DNA of 64,000 nt from Deroplatys truncata. Lineage: Eukaryota > Arthropoda > Insecta > Mantodea > Mantidae. The notes beneath the pieces are model-generated. The model did no database searches. It worked only from the letters and a program-made list of their open reading frames with translations, and had not been told where the DNA came from. The DNA lies in assembly GCA_030765065.1 (NCBI GenBank), contig CM060986.1:74269573-74333572 (forward strand). The letters are read 5' to 3'. Made by a program: the position numbers and the translations under genes. Positions 1 through 11,200 of the stretch are shown one piece after another. Each line of letters opens with the position of its first letter. Within the stretch, counting starts at the first letter, position 1.

Positions 1-440
1 GCCTCACAGAGAAATGGTTCATAATCTTATGAATAGATTTAGGGAAACAAAATCTATTATTGATAAGAAACTGAAAGTAAATCACTATGTTCTTACAGAG
101 GAAAAGCTTGATGACTTTGGAGAAGAATTGGAATGAAGTTCAAAGAGAATTTTTGAGAAAGCATGCATAGAAATCAGGAATTTTGCAAACTTTAGCTTGG
201 GATGCCACTAAACTTTTAAAATTAAAACTCTATAAGATAACTGTATTTCAGGAATTGTAACCAATGACAATGTGAGTAGTGTTAATTTTTGCAATTGAGT
301 GTTGGATAATGTTAATGATTGCTCTATTGACCAGTGTTTAATTTCTTTATGGATGAAGCATGGCTTTATTTAAACATAAAGAATAAACCTGAACCTAAAG
401 AATGTGAGAAATGCATGGCAATATAAGGACATCATTTCCA
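1..440 (+). pseudogene. Decayed DDE transposase fragment (Tc3/DUF4817-like, Tc1-mariner superfamily)
   Basis: Seen: a plus-strand reading frame opens at the window edge and ends at a stop near 134 (reads ...LTEEKLDDFGEELE). Beyond that the homology continues only through frameshifts and stops: TKLLKLKLYKITV (about 200-245) and then FFMDEAWLYL (about 343-372). Known: insect transposases of this type have an HTH segment with an LTEEKL...LE motif, a TKLLKLRPYK segment and an FFTDEAWFHL block carrying a catalytic Asp. Inference: this is the middle of an old inactivated transposon copy that continues off the left edge. No terminal repeat is visible. The assignment rests on remembered family motifs. 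Confidence 0.6.
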
Positions 441-1084
441 CGTCTTCTATGATGAAGGTATGTGGTTATTGCAGTTATAATTTGCATGAGAAAGCTATGC
501 CCTTGAATTTAAAGGGCTATGAATATCCAACTCTGCTGGTAAGCAATTTGTTTCCAAATCCAAGAAAATTCCTGTTAGGCTGGCCACATGTCCAAATAAA
601 GGCTCTGTATTTGTCCAGCAGTAGTTGCCATAGCAGTCAATAATTTTATTTAAGCATTTATGATGTTACAGCTAAAATAAGCATCAATTTCAGGGTTGTC
701 TGAAAAACCAGTAGTTGTTAAGTTCATTTAAAATAAGTATACATATTAAATGATGATAATGAATGTTTAGTAATAACATTTAGATTGTGATGAAATGATG
801 AATAATAAAAAATGGTGAAACAAAAACCAACTACACCATGATTCTGAACATGCTGTTCTTCAGAAAATTTGATGTGTGTATTTAAGAATATTTTTTATTA
901 AACATACCTAAGGTACAGCTAAAAGTAAACAAAGGGGCCAATTTCTCCCAATGCCATATAAAGTCCCCCCCCTCCCAAATCTCCCTTTGGCACTGTAGTA
1001 GCTACAGCAGGCTGGCAGAATTGAGGGAGAAGATGAGTATTGCAATAGCCTGGCAATCTCAGACCTAGGGAACCCAACCTATCC
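441..1084. other. No recognisable feature
   Basis: AT-rich sequence with only short open frames. It probably lies in a downstream HFM1 intron. The next HFM1 exon after 2232 was looked for on the minus strand here and not found. Confidence 0.4.
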
Positions 1085-1205
1085 GAGCCATGGTCACAAT
1101 GAAAATCATCCTAAGCAAGAACAAATCCCATGATAAGCGTAAGAATCAAACCGGAACTCTAAAAATGATAGCCACATCTGCTGATCACTAAGCCAGAGGT
1201 TGATC
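1085..1205 (-). repeat. tRNA-derived SINE head
   Basis: On the minus strand an A-box-like CTGGCTTAGTGATCAGC lies at the right and a B-box-like GGTTTGATTC about 45 bases further on, which is the spacing of a tRNA promoter. The 3' body is not clearly delimited. Confidence 0.5.
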
Positions 1206-1234
1206 TATATATTTTTATCAGAAACGTTTATTTA

Positions 1235-1590
1235 CTGGACTTATATAAGTATTGCATTCCACCCAAAAATTTGATGCTGAGATTTCACCAGAAACACATG
1301 TTTTGAGGCTGTTTTGAGGCTCCCTGAATCCAAAAGAAGCATTTTTAGAAAAAAAACGTCTGTGTATGTCTATGAACAACATAAACCAAAAACAAAAGGT
1401 TAAGATAAGTACCAAACTTTGTATTTGGATTCAGTACCCTCCAAAGATGCGACACAAAGATTTTAAAGAAAACCCCTCACCCCAAACTACCCTTTACATA
1501 GAACAATTTTTGAAGTTGTTTATTTTCTAAAAAAATGGCTCTAACAATTTTGATTAAAATACCATATATTAAAGATATTTACATAAAAAA
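1235..1590 (+). repeat. Fragment of the ~0.85-kb interspersed repeat (putative Helentron-derived)
   Basis: Matches the 5' third of the family described at 16554-17424: GTATTGCATTCCACCC, then ACATGTTTTGAGG, AACAGCATAA-type and GATGCGACAC blocks, ending in GGCTCTAACAATTTTGATTAAAAT. Both termini are missing, so it is an old truncated copy. Confidence 0.7.
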
Positions 1591-1786
1591 ATAAAAGAAC
1601 TAAAAGAAAACATTAGGCAAGAAATTTGCTCAGTTTCAGTTATTGAACTCTCAGTGTGAATGAAAATTTCCTGAGAACATGCCAGATATATGCTAATAGA
1701 GAAGGACAACCTTTCAACATCTCTTAGGATAAGGTATGTGTTTATTATCATTGTAATTGTGAATATGAGAATGTGAGGCAGTTGTG

Positions 1787-2090
1787 GGGATATTATAGCT
1801 GTCTCGGTAATAGTTCAAGCTGTGGCAGCTGGCACGCGAGCAGCCGTACAGTGGCCACAGTATGAAGGAGAAATGCTGTATATATATATGCATTGTGATG
1901 CATTAGAGGAGCTATAATAGTAGCAGTTTAGAGTTCATGAAAACCAACTTCCCAACTGGGGGAAGCGCGGTGCTGACCATATCATCTCCCTTTATTGGAT
2001 GAATGATTGTCCACCTCTACCATGCACAGAGGCATGAGGTGGGTAGTCAGGTTGACAGGCTAAGAGCTGTCACGCCACAGATTTAACTTT
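1787..2090 (+). repeat. tRNA-derived SINE, same family as 62023-62322
   Basis: The 3' body (GCATTGTGATGCATT, a GGGGGAAG...GGTGCTGACCAT block, CATCTCCC, a CCACCTC...CATG block, TGTCA...CAGATT) matches the copy at 62 kb block by block. The tRNA-like head is worn. It lies within the HFM1 gene. Confidence 0.65.
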
Positions 2091-2231
2091 ATATTTGTCT
2101 CAATTGCTTATCGTCTTAATTGTAAAGAGCAACAATATTCATAGAGCAATTGGTTAATTGGAGAATTATGCATGAGTAAAGAAAGAGAGAGAGAAGGAAA
2201 TGTTTTGTACTTTTATCTGCAGAATACTTAC

Positions 2232-2357
2232 TATATACAATTATAAAATCCCCTTCATATTTCAATTCATCCAGCTTCATTAATAGCTTAATAATGGCCA
2301 GTTCAAATATAACTGTCTTTCCTGATCCAGTTGGGGCTGACACTACCACTGGTGTAT
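2232..2357 (-). CDS. HFM1: HFM1 exon 3 (Walker A)
   Basis: 126 nt. Acceptor TTTTAG at 2363-2358, donor GTAAGT at 2231. Encodes TPVVVSAPTGSGKTVIFELA followed by a Leu/Lys-rich helix and FIIVY. The single base left over (A) fits the Met expected at the next codon in this family. Confidence 0.9.
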
Positions 2358-4587
2358 CTAAAATTTGAAAATAAGTATACTTTATCTACTGATTTTATTT
2401 AAATTGTTGGAAAATTTTGCCTTTATTGCTAAATAAAGTGGAAAAGATATTGCTATGTCATTTTACTTAGCAATATCTTATACACATTTGTACAGTTTTC
2501 AATATTGATATGAGGAGGCATATTGCATGAAACAACATTTTTTTCTACTAATTCATTTGTTACATTGTTAATACCAACTTCTTCATAAGTATGAATATTT
2601 GTTCACTGCTGTAACAATTTAATAGGCCTAATGTATTTATGAATGTATTTTCTTTCGATTGTCCACAAACAATGAACAGTGTAGATAATGGGTCTTAGTT
2701 CACTTCCTCCAGTCATGATCAAACTTGACCCACTCAGCAATAAAGCTCTGCTTTTATAGCTAATTATATAATATACTATTAAAGGTCTGTAAACGTCAGT
2801 GGATTCAGAGTGAAAATTCTTGGAGATTAGTAGTGCCTCAGTTCAGTTGTTGGCAGTGACATTGTGTGAAGTTTTATATATCTAACTTTCCCAAAGGTGG
2901 CTGCGGGATTATTATTTACAGAAGGGTGAAGTCCCAAAAATTACATTTTTTTTCTTTCAAATTGTATAATTTGTGTATACCCCATTAACTTCTATGATCA
3001 TATTGGGGACTCTTGGCTTGAGAAATAATGATGGTATTATTAACTTGTACTACCTATAGGTTTTAATGTTGATTTTTACCGTGACACACTCACATTCACT
3101 CCCAAACACATACTTCCAGATTCTGTGGAGGGTAGGATGTGATGCTAGTTAAAGAAAAATTCCTTTGCTCCTGGTGGGAATCAAATCTATTAGCCACCAC
3201 CACCACCATTGTCAGTCATCATTCATAAAGTGAAAGATAAAGATATTTTATCTCCAACAAATCATTCTTTCTAAATTCATTTTTTGATTCAATAACTTTA
3301 AAACCTTTATGAATACTCAGTATGGACTTTTACTGATTAGAGTACAGCAAAGCTAGCATGTTGCGTTTTAGCATCTACTACAACACTGGTGTTTCATTTC
3401 AGCAGACAAAAAATGTGTGGTTATTTTAATATTAACATATACTGAATTAGCTATAATCAACTTGAAAATTTAAGACAAATTACAGTTCAAGGGCACAGGA
3501 TATTTTTGAATACTTAGCACATTACCACAATCAAACCACAAGAAGGCTAAGTTATTATAGTTGATGCATTGTGCATTTATTAAATACTATAATGAACATG
3601 TAACATTATAAGAATAATTACTTTTGGATATGCAACTGTTATAGCAACATAGAGAAGCCTGAGAATTTTCAAGTTACACGATATAGCAATAGCTAACAGT
3701 GCTAGTGTATCTTGCATAAAGTGAAAAAAAATATCTTAGGAGAAAGAATTAGAATGAATGTATTAATATAGCTCTGATGAATTCTTTTTTAAAAAATTAG
3801 ACATCATAGTATTTATTTTTATTTATAAAATATTCTATAAGTAATATATGATTAAAAATTTTATTGGCAATTAAAATTACATAACTACCAATGTATTAAA
3901 TGCATATACATACCAGAATACAGAACATCATCCAGAACCTTTGACTGTACAGAATTAAAACAAGGATAACTATTGAATATATCTCTGTATTTCCTAGCTG
4001 TTTTAAATTAAGGAAGCAAATTAGCAAAAGGTAGAAGAAGAATGATTTATAATTATCTGTTAATTCTGTCAATAAATTATATTCTGTTTTATGTTAGGTG
4101 ACTGCTTAATGTTTAATCATTGAATGAATAAATAGAAGAATTTTATCAAATATGTTACTAATTATATGATAAATATTTTATATTTTCATAAGGTCTTACT
4201 ACGGTTTGATGGTAGTTTATTATAGCTGCCTTTAAGTAAATTAACATGTATGGCTCATTTGTAGTGAATGAACTGTAAATCTGTTTGGTCTTAACTTTAA
4301 ATATAAACTATCTGAAGGATACGTATTTCATAAACTGAACATAATTCCCCTTCAACTCTTGGTTGTAGAGTTACATGTGTATGCTTTTGTGAAAAAGTTT
4401 TGCCATGGTAGGACCTAATGCTTGGTATTTCAGGTGTAGAACTAAGGGAAACTGGCATAGAGTCATTATAGTACTCCTCCATAACATTTGTAGTACGGTG
4501 ATTTTTGGTGTCACCAACATCATCATCGTCAGAAAATGGAGGGGAATAATTGATTTCATCATAGCTCAACGATGATCTTTGAAACAT
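2232..4587 (-). CDS. HFM1: HFM1/MER3 meiotic DNA helicase, 5' part of the gene (three coding exons)
   Basis: Known: HFM1/Mer3 is a Ski2-like superfamily-2 DNA helicase acting in meiotic crossover formation. Seen: three minus-strand exons, 4587-4323, 3997-3914 and 2357-2232, with GT donors and AG acceptors, join in one frame. They encode an acidic, Ser-rich N-terminus (about 88 residues) running into E-I-P-R-K-Y-R-D-I-F, then FNSYPCFNSVQSKVLDDVLY (the Q-motif region) and SAPTGSGKTVIFELAI (Walker A, motif I), ending in IVY before the expected motif Ia. The E-I-P-x-K-[FY]-R junction and motif I match vertebrate HFM1 closely from memory. The start is the first ATG of exon 1. Later exons lie left of the window or in unread DNA at 1-2200. 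The gene is divergent from LST8, 0.5 kb away. The family call is firm; expression is not testable here. Confidence 0.88.
3083..3200 (-). repeat. Partial tRNA-derived SINE, same family as 50373-50556
   Basis: Shares the blocks TCTGTGG, GGTTAAAGAAAAATTCC-like, and GGGAATCAAA-type B-box complement with the complete copy at 50 kb, in the same orientation. The tRNA head is incomplete. It lies in HFM1 intron 2. Confidence 0.6.
3914..3997 (-). CDS. HFM1: HFM1 exon 2
   Basis: 84 nt. Acceptor CAG at 4000-3998, donor GTATGT at 3913. Encodes the segment before motif I (FNSVQSKVLDDVLY). It leaves one base, completed by AT of exon 3 to Asp. Confidence 0.85.
4323..4587 (-). CDS. HFM1: HFM1 exon 1
   Basis: ATG at 4587-4585. 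Encodes an acidic N-terminus (SDDDDVGD). Donor GTATCC at 4322; the exon ends one base into a codon, completed by CT at the start of exon 2 to give Pro in the conserved E-I-P-x-K motif. Confidence 0.82.
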
Positions 4588-5093
4588 AATGTTACATGGT
4601 ATTACACTTTTAAAAAGGCCGCGTTACTGATATACAGGATGTACACAAGCGATCATCAGGACAGTCGAAGTAGTTTTCTTTTTATAATATCTATACTTCC
4701 ACAATTATATTTGAATAGACTTAAATAAACAATTTTTGGCAGCTTTAATTCGTTGCGATAACATTCTCTGCATCTTATCAGGAAGCGATCGCAATATACA
4801 AAAGCTAAAAGCAGCTTTTACTTTTGTATCTTTGCTCAAACCGATGTTTACAGCAACGCGCTATCTAGCGACGAAGGCGAGAAGATCGGTATTTCCGATT
4901 AGTTTATGTTTGTTGAAATGCGGCGAGCGAGTAATAAAGAATTACACATTTGTAGAAAGTTAAAACATAAAAGGTTAGGCTGTTGAAGTGTCAGAGTCTC
5001 ACGTGGGAGAATTTAAAGTTCATATGTGAAATAATAATCACCCTCGGAGAAGATTCGGCTAATGTTATAGAATCTTGACACCTCGCATTTAAA
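4588..5093. promoter_or_regulatory. Putative bidirectional HFM1/LST8 promoter region
   Basis: The two start codons, both facing outward, are 506 bases apart. The interval and the first few hundred bases of LST8 intron 1 (to about 5420) are visibly richer in CpG (GCGATCGC, ACGCGC, GGCGAGAAGATCGG, GCTCGCGG) than the AT-rich surroundings. No canonical TATA box was assigned. Inference: shared promoter with the 5' UTRs of both genes; transcription starts cannot be placed from sequence alone. Confidence 0.55.
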
Positions 5094-5219
5094 ATGGGTA
5101 CTGATGGCCAAAGCGGCAGTGAACAGGTGATTCTTGCCACAGGAGGTTATGATCACACAATTAAACTGTGGCAAGCTCATACAGGAGTTTGTCAACGTAC
5201 AGCCCAGCACACAGATTCA
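5094..5219 (+). CDS. LST8: LST8 exon 1
   Basis: Residues 1-42, from ATG at 5094. First blade ([16 protein letters not shown]). Donor GTATCC at 5220; phase 0. Confidence 0.93.
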
Positions 5220-8200
5220 GTATCCTTTATGCCAAGGAAAAAACAAAGCATCTTAAACAACGGATGCTTTAAAATCGCATATTAAACACACGTTTGTAAT
5301 CTAGCTCGCGGTTAGGTTTGTTAAAAATAATTTGGAAAAGTAAGCTCCGCGCTCTAAAATGCCCAGTTAGAAAATATTACGGCTAACACAATCTGCGGGC
5401 TATCTAGTTGAGGCCATGCGGCATTCTGTCTTGGTGCAATTTGTCATATTTTATCTAAAGATTCTTATTGTCTTGTTATTTATTATCAAAATATTAAATT
5501 TTATAATGCTGGAATATTAACTGCTTTATCAGATCGAGTTGGAGATGTAGCTTTATTAATAGCAATTTCATGAATATTAAATTTTGGAAGATGAAATTAT
5601 ATTTTTTATTTAGATTGTATATTAAATGAGAGTGAGTTATGTGTAATTTCATTTACAGTTCTGGTGACGGCTTTACATACTTGACAAGACAGAGTTGTGA
5701 GTTTTTACCCCCTTTTCCCCCCCTCTCTTTTCTTTGCTTTCTTCCCGAAAGACAGAACAGAGTAAATTGTGTTGATTGTACTCTTGAGTGACATTAGATT
5801 ATGGTGACACCTAGTAGCTTAGGCTCACAGCATGCACATTGTAACTCAGCTGGATGAAAATTACGATATCTTACAATTAAACCATCCTTGACCAGATAAT
5901 TGTTCAGTTTTCCGAACTGGATGTAGCTTTTAAGTTTCACATAGTGTATTATGAAATATTTCAGATTAAAGGCTTTAGATTGGGCACAGATTTGTTGTCA
6001 AACTCAGTGTATTCTACACTTCATCATATATGACCATGTGGAAATGTTAACAAAGTGCATTAAAGCAAATACAAGACTTTAAATTCCTTTATCGATGAGA
6101 GATTTAAAATTAACACTGATCATAGCTCTGTTGTTTTGCAGTTTGCACATTTTTTGCTTTCAAATAACTGAAAACTATAAAGTTAATTTATTGTGCAATC
6201 TGAGTTGAAAATAAGCACATTTTTGTGTTAGAGAAAAAAGCTGTAGAAGCAAAATCTGGCATTTGAAGTAGAAATGAATATAGAAATCTTGTCAGATGAT
6301 TAGGAATACTATTCTTCTTTATGAATACATAGGTACAATTTTCTGTGGATATTTTATGTATATAATAAGCCAAATGTGGTTAGTACTAGCATACTCATGG
6401 CAGAAAGAAAATCCACATAGACTGATTTTCGTGTTATGTTGCAATTGAAAAGGAATTAGTTATGAGTATGTTATAATTAGGCCCCGGATTCTTAGATTCT
6501 GACCTATTTTATTCCTGACCTCATACACTCCAAACTTCGGTTTATATTAATGTTTTAGTCACCGAGTAATATACTTTAATTTTATAGAACCTAAATTGAC
6601 CTAATTTTACGTTAGGACCTAATAAAACCTGTTTTTCGTGATAGAACCTAAAAGTGCCTAATTCGGTTATTTCAGCAAATAAGAGTAGATTTATGAATAT
6701 AAAAGTATTTTTAAAATGAAGGGAATAAGGAAACTATTAAATAATTAGATTATGAAATCTTCCGCAGTACCTTACAATAATAAACTTTAATTAAACCATC
6801 TGCCACAATAATAAAGTAATTAAAACGTTCGCCGCCTTCAGTTATCATTTTGTAGCTATAGTCGAAAGAGGTGGTCAGTGGCACGCAGCATTTCTGAAAC
6901 GTGTGATGTTTACATGCCGTAACAATAGGTGAAAGCTAGAGGCAAACATTTTAATAGCGCTGTTGAATAGTATGCATTATTGCTTCTTCCATTATAGGGA
7001 GTTTCTAACACGACATTTTTGAATTTGGTACTTTCAAATATATACTAAAGTTACAGTTAATTTAACTTTTTACAATTTAAAGTTAGTGTTTTAAACAAAC
7101 TGCCCAGAGATTTGCATGAATATGTATATATATATATATATATGCCAAGGATCCTATAAATTTCCCTAAATTCAACATATAAAATCCTATAAAATCCTAA
7201 TACACTGATACACAGAACCTAATTTTAACTTTTTAGGACCTAAAAATCTGGGGCTTAGTATTAATGTTCTTTATTCTTCCCCAAATCCTAAGTTTTGCCT
7301 TAATGTAGCTGCTGTTTAAGAATGTGTATGTAAAGAGACCTATTATTCTTTATATGCTATAATAATGACAACACACGTTGTTGATATGTTATAACTGTAT
7401 AGATATACATATGTTAATTTGTATATAAATATGCACATAGGTAATTATTTTTCTTTACACCTGTATAATACAGGTGTAAATGATTCATAAATGTCAAAAT
7501 TCTACTTTAATAAGTTACAAAGACTCCTGCATGATCTTATGGAATACTTTTAAGCTGTGTTCCATGGCTTGGGCATAGGGTATCTACCTCACATTCTTCC
7601 CAAGGCCGCGGGTTCAAACCCAGCGGAGGGCGATGGATTTTTTTCGGGCATAAAAATTCTTAGCATGGCTTCCTTCGGAAGGGAAGTAAAGCCGGTGGTC
7701 CCGTGTCATAGATTTACGGCACGTAAAAGAACCTCAAGCTTGATAAAAAGGCCTCTGAGCAAAATTACCGGTCTTTCACCACCAATATGGAATGGGACGC
7801 TAAAAACCATAGTAGTTAAAGAGCGTCCTTAAATAAAACTCAATTTAAATTTACCTCACATTCAAGAGGTCCCGAGTTCATATCTTGGTTAAGGTGAGTT
7901 ATTTGGATATGGTTTTCTCCAAGGCTTTTCCTTATCCCGAGAGGATGAATTTTGGGAAACTTCAAGCTCTAGAGACCTTGGGCGCATTTGAGCATCATTT
8001 CAACCCTTTTGTTCATTCACCATCAAATATGACTTACCTGGTTAAAGGACTTAAACTTCAAGCCCCCCTCCCCCTAAAATATGCTTTTGAGTGTTTTTCA
8101 TTATTAAGTCTGTCTTTCTCTCTCCCAAGGTTTGAGGGTTTGGTGTCTGCCTTTTAATTCGGTAAGCCCAAGTTTAAATTGGTTGGAGCAACTTACCTGG

Positions 8201-11200
8201 GTAAGGTTTTTACTGGGGTTTTCCCTTATTCTGAGAAGATAAATGTCAGGACCCCAGCCTCATTTGAGATTTAATTTCAATGTCTTTGCAAACCTGAGTT
8301 GCTCCAGGAAGTGTTAAGCATCCAAAAAGACATGATCTGCTACACCTGGAAATGGGCTAACTGCTAATGAGTGAGTCAAAATGTAACAAGCAACATTTTC
8401 ATTATGCCTGATTTAAACCTTTATATCTTGGATGTTAAACTGTTAATCAGACCAGCAAAATACTAGCTTAGATAATATTTACTAAGCAGCTTAGCTATAA
8501 AAGTATTTTTGCATACTTTCCTTAATAATGTACAGCAAGTTAATGCACTTGATATTACTCCTGATAAACAACTTCTTGCAGCAGCAGGTAAGTCTTCTCA
8601 CTTTGGCAACAATGGCTGAAGTTGAGTCTAGGTTCAGTATTTCATGTCACTGACAATACCATAACCATAATGTAAGAAAAGGTTATCAAGCTATTGCCAT
8701 CACCAAAGATTTGATTTATAGAATACAAGAAACAGTGGTGACTTGTGATTTGCAAGTTTGGGAGGGCGGCAGCTGATGTTTTTGTATTAAGCACCTTTAC
8801 ACAATAGGTTTTATTCTACAATTTACCAAACATAAGAGGTGTGATAAAAAAGTAATGGGAATTTTTGTTTTTCATAAATAATTTTTATTTAATCGTCAAC
8901 ATCAACTTTGTCCCCTTCAAAGTAATCCCCCTCAGATATAATATACTTGTGCCAGCGCTTTTTCCAGTCTTGGAAGCACTTCTGGAACTCATTTTTCATT
9001 ACAGTATTCAGCTCCTTCAGCGATTCTGTTTTTATCTCATCAATGGTGGCAAAACGTCATCCTTTCATAGTTCTCTTCAGCCTCGGGAATAGAAAGAAGT
9101 CGCAAGGGGCCATGTCCGGCAAATACGGTGGCTGAGGCAGTATAACAGTTTTGTTTTTTCCCAAAAGGTCACGAACAAGCATTGAGGTGTGAGCAGGTGC
9201 ATTATCGTGATGCAATTTCCATGAGTGGTTTTGCCACAATTCTGGTTGCTTTCCTCGGATTGCTTGATGCAAACGGCATATAACTTCCAGGTAGTATTCC
9301 TTATTGGCGGTACAACCATAAGGCAGGAACTCCTGATGCACTATCCCATTGTAATTGAAGAAAACAGTGAGAAGAACCGTCACGTGTGATCAAACTTGAC
9401 AAATTTTTTTCAGTCTTGGCTCTTCAGGCAGTTTCCATTGGAACGATTGGGCCTTAGTTTCGACGTCATACCCATATACCCATGTTTTGTCACCTGTTAT
9501 AACCTTCTTTAGAAGTTCTGGATTGTTCCAATGTTGTTTTTGATCGAAATTTAACAATTTCAGAACAAACTTTGCTGCTACACGTTTCATGCCCAAAACA
9601 TCCAAAAAAATTGCTTGGCATGAGCCAAAGGATATGCTGGCATCATCATCATCATCATCATCATCATCCTCTCTGATGGTGATTCGGTGATTTTCCAGAA
9701 CATTTTCTTTACTTCATCCACATTGTCATCAGTAATTGATGTGCTAGGGCATCCGGGGGCGGTCGTCGTCTTCGTCTTCTTGACTCTCTTTGAAACGTTT
9801 ATACCACTCGTAAGCTCTTGTCTTACTCATAATAGATTTGCCAAAAACCACAGTCAACATTTTGAATGTGGTGCTGCACTTTATTCCATTTTCAAGCAAA
9901 ATTTAATGCAAATTCTTTGATCCATCTTTTTTGAAAATAAAAATTTGCGAAGCACTCAAAAACACATAACTTTTTCGACTGTCAACAGTAAACTAAATAT
10001 TCAAAACAGCTGAAAATGCAAACATACATCAGGAACATGTGTGCCAACAAGATAAAACAAAAGTTTTGAATATGGGATGTATAAAGCTTGCAAAATTAAA
10101 ACATTCCCATTATTTTTTTTATATGTAACAAAACCACCATGTAAACCAAATTGTTCAGCATATAATTTCTCTTTCTCATATTTTTCAGTACATACCAAAT
10201 CCTATACATTAGTGCAATTCAGAAATAAAATGTGCACTAAAACAAACCTATCAAAGTGAGCATAAATTAAACTATATTAATAATTATAGTACTATTTTCT
10301 TCAGCAAAAGAAACCATTTTGTCATTTATATTATGCAGTGTGCCCATGTGTTAATGAATATTGGTTAATATTTCAGTGGAGAACACACGGTTTTACAACA
10401 AATGGCTATTCAATGCTTGGTTTTCACAAAATAAATTATTTACAAATCTTAATCACACATACTTACGCATCGATAAGTATGTGTTTCGTAAACACATTTC
10501 TGCTAAGTTCCTGCATGGAGTTTGTTTGCTGTTTTCCCAACTTTATCTCGTATCTAAACGTGTACGTGATGCAAGCAATCAACAACACGTATTGGAAAAA
10601 TGTTCAGGAGTATAAAATGAACTATAAGAAATTTGTTATGCATGTTATGCATCTTGTATATACTTGCCTTTAAATAAAATAAACCTTGACTATAACTAAA
10701 CTGATTAATATTCTTGTAGGTGAAATCCATTCTCCTCTCCTTTTGTTCAGCAAAATGGTTGAAATCAGGGCCTTCTCAATATAACATATGGCTAAAGCAT
10801 TAAGTCTGTCTTTTTGCTATTTACACTGTTAATTACAATTTCTTAACTAATTAATTTAACTTCACTTGCACTGAATTATAACTGGTTAAGTTAGGTATTT
10901 TATACAACACATCCTTCCGAACCCTGTATTCAACTAACCTGTATGTGTGTGAATCACAGCACTATGTAAGGGAGCGTGCACTGTGACTATGTAATGTGCA
11001 AACAAAAGCCACCAACATAGATTGCAGTATAAGGGAAATTTATTTAAAGGTGAGTCGGAATTGTTACACTAACATCACTTAAGTTTACTCACTTAACATC
11101 TTTCGGGAAACGGTTGTTCCCATCCTCAGAAGCTAATCCGACTGGTCCGTGTTGTTGGTGTTTCCGTTTTGTGGACTGGATACTGTGGTGGTGAAATGTA

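Noticed and set aside
7600-7630. Genuine tRNA gene
   Set aside because: B box is good but no four-arm fold could be drawn and a SINE body follows. The same was decided for 26873-26985, 50373-50556, 57690-57815 and 62023-62322.
10338-10673. 111-codon open frame in LST8 intron 2
   Set aside because: Low-complexity composition, no motif, overlapping frames of similar length.
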